Below are positions 63,411 to 64,000 of a stretch of DNA of 64,000 nucleotides, piece after piece. The notes beneath the pieces were generated by a model. That model ran no database searches. It saw only the letters and a list, made by a program, of their open reading frames with translations, and was not told the origin of the DNA. Both the position numbers and the translations under genes were made by a program. Within the stretch, counting starts at the first letter, position 1. Each line of letters begins with the position of its first letter. Origin of the DNA: Sinotaia quadrata (Eukaryota; Mollusca; Gastropoda; Architaenioglossa; Viviparidae); contig CM054181.1 of NCBI GenBank assembly GCA_028829895.1, forward strand, positions 46,779,759 through 46,843,758, in the 5' to 3' direction.

Positions 63411-64000
63411 CTTAGTGTAGCGCTGTAGTGGACGCACATAAAGAGGGGTGCTTTCTTTTAATGCAAGGAGAAATAACAGGCTGAGAGAAAGCTATTACAC
63501 GTAGTGGGCACATGCAAGAAATGAGAGAGGGCGTTTCTGAATGCACGAAGGACCACTGGCCTACAGAAAGGTATTTAAACGTAGAGGGCGAGTGCCGATG
63601 AGCGCGAAAGCGGCGGAAGCGCCCCCTACACTCAATCAAGCCGATGAAGGCGCCCCACATTAGACTGCCGAGCCTTCAACAGATCGAACGTGCCAACTCT
63701 TTGCTCCCCACTGTTTTTGTACGGATTACCGAGATATGGATAGACAGACGAAACAAACAAGCAGCAAATGTTACAGCCAATTCTACCCCCAAGCCCTTCT
63801 CAGGGCGGAAAAAAGTTTCAACATACCTGAATACTCCATAATATGTATAGACAGAGCGTCCAAAGAGGAAGATGAATATACCACTTATGACTTTACTATT
63901 GCTTCAGGAAACACTCTTGTTGATGAAATTTTCCATGAACTAATATGGGCTCTCAGCCATATCGCGGCAAAGAGGCTCGAAGAACCACAACTGGAAAAAA
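63410..64000 (+). pseudogene. 5' part of a second LINE-like element, runs off the window
   Basis: An imperfect ~80-bp duplication (63450-63600; AGAAAGCTATTACACGTAG and AGAAAGGTATTTAAACGTAG) precedes an ORF from 63644 (…ANSTPKPFSGRKK). After a frame change near 63805 the protein signal continues open to the window end (EYSIICIDRASKEEDEY, then DEIFHELIWALSHIA). The layout and spacing (NST…P.SG, then an IxICxD strand, then a …LLWNL/…LIWAL helix) parallel the ORF1 at 43.9-44.2 kb. Both elements also share CGAAAGCGGCGGAAG (63605 and 45310). Probably related LINEs. Confidence 0.45.

Overview
This is a eukaryotic (animal) window, AT-rich and dominated by tandem repeats and decayed transposable elements, with two multi-exon protein genes. 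Clean GT-AG introns, very long repeat-filled introns, and the mix of Ty3/gypsy LTRs, LINEs and a MULE point to a marine invertebrate. A mollusc, probably a gastropod, is my best guess. That placement is inference from gene and repeat style, not a marker gene.

Two host genes face each other tail to tail. On the plus strand, 27906-28113 joined to 31471-32273 encodes a 336-residue type II membrane protein with an HtrL/YibB domain. On the minus strand, six exons between 56750 and 39258 encode a 367-residue type II membrane protein of the METTL24-like (FkbM/Methyltransf_21) family. Two of its exons are only 64 and 72 nt and appear in no long ORF; I found them from family motifs and phase. Every exon boundary has a usable splice signal and every phase agrees (1-2-2-2-0). 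Both products should be anchored in the secretory membranes with their catalytic domains in the lumen. A shared role in glycan modification is speculation.

Layout. 1-27.8 kb holds no host gene that I can support. It has minisatellites, a scrambled Ty3/gypsy relic (6.0-7.5 kb), three ~1-2 kb LTR copies, a LINE 3' relic (15.0-15.5 kb), a second dispersed repeat family (17.5 and 26.7 kb) and an unidentified coding relic (25.77-26.14 kb). 27.8-32.3 kb is the HtrL-like gene, whose single 3.36 kb intron is almost entirely ~36-43 bp tandem repeats. 32.3-39.2 kb is intergenic, with a 1.54 kb insertion splitting a 37-bp minisatellite. 39.2-56.75 kb is the METTL24-like gene, with LTRs in introns 1, 3, 4 and 5 and a LINE in intron 4. 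57-64 kb holds a MULE transposase relic containing a 66-bp in-frame tandem expansion, a tRNA-type SINE relic, a ~44-bp minisatellite and, at the right edge, the 5' part of a second LINE-like element.

The LTR family starts TGTGG and ends ACA. One 1682-bp copy (40309-41990) has a perfect 5-bp target duplication (ATACC), so it is best read as a solo LTR. Eight copies or fragments lie in the window.
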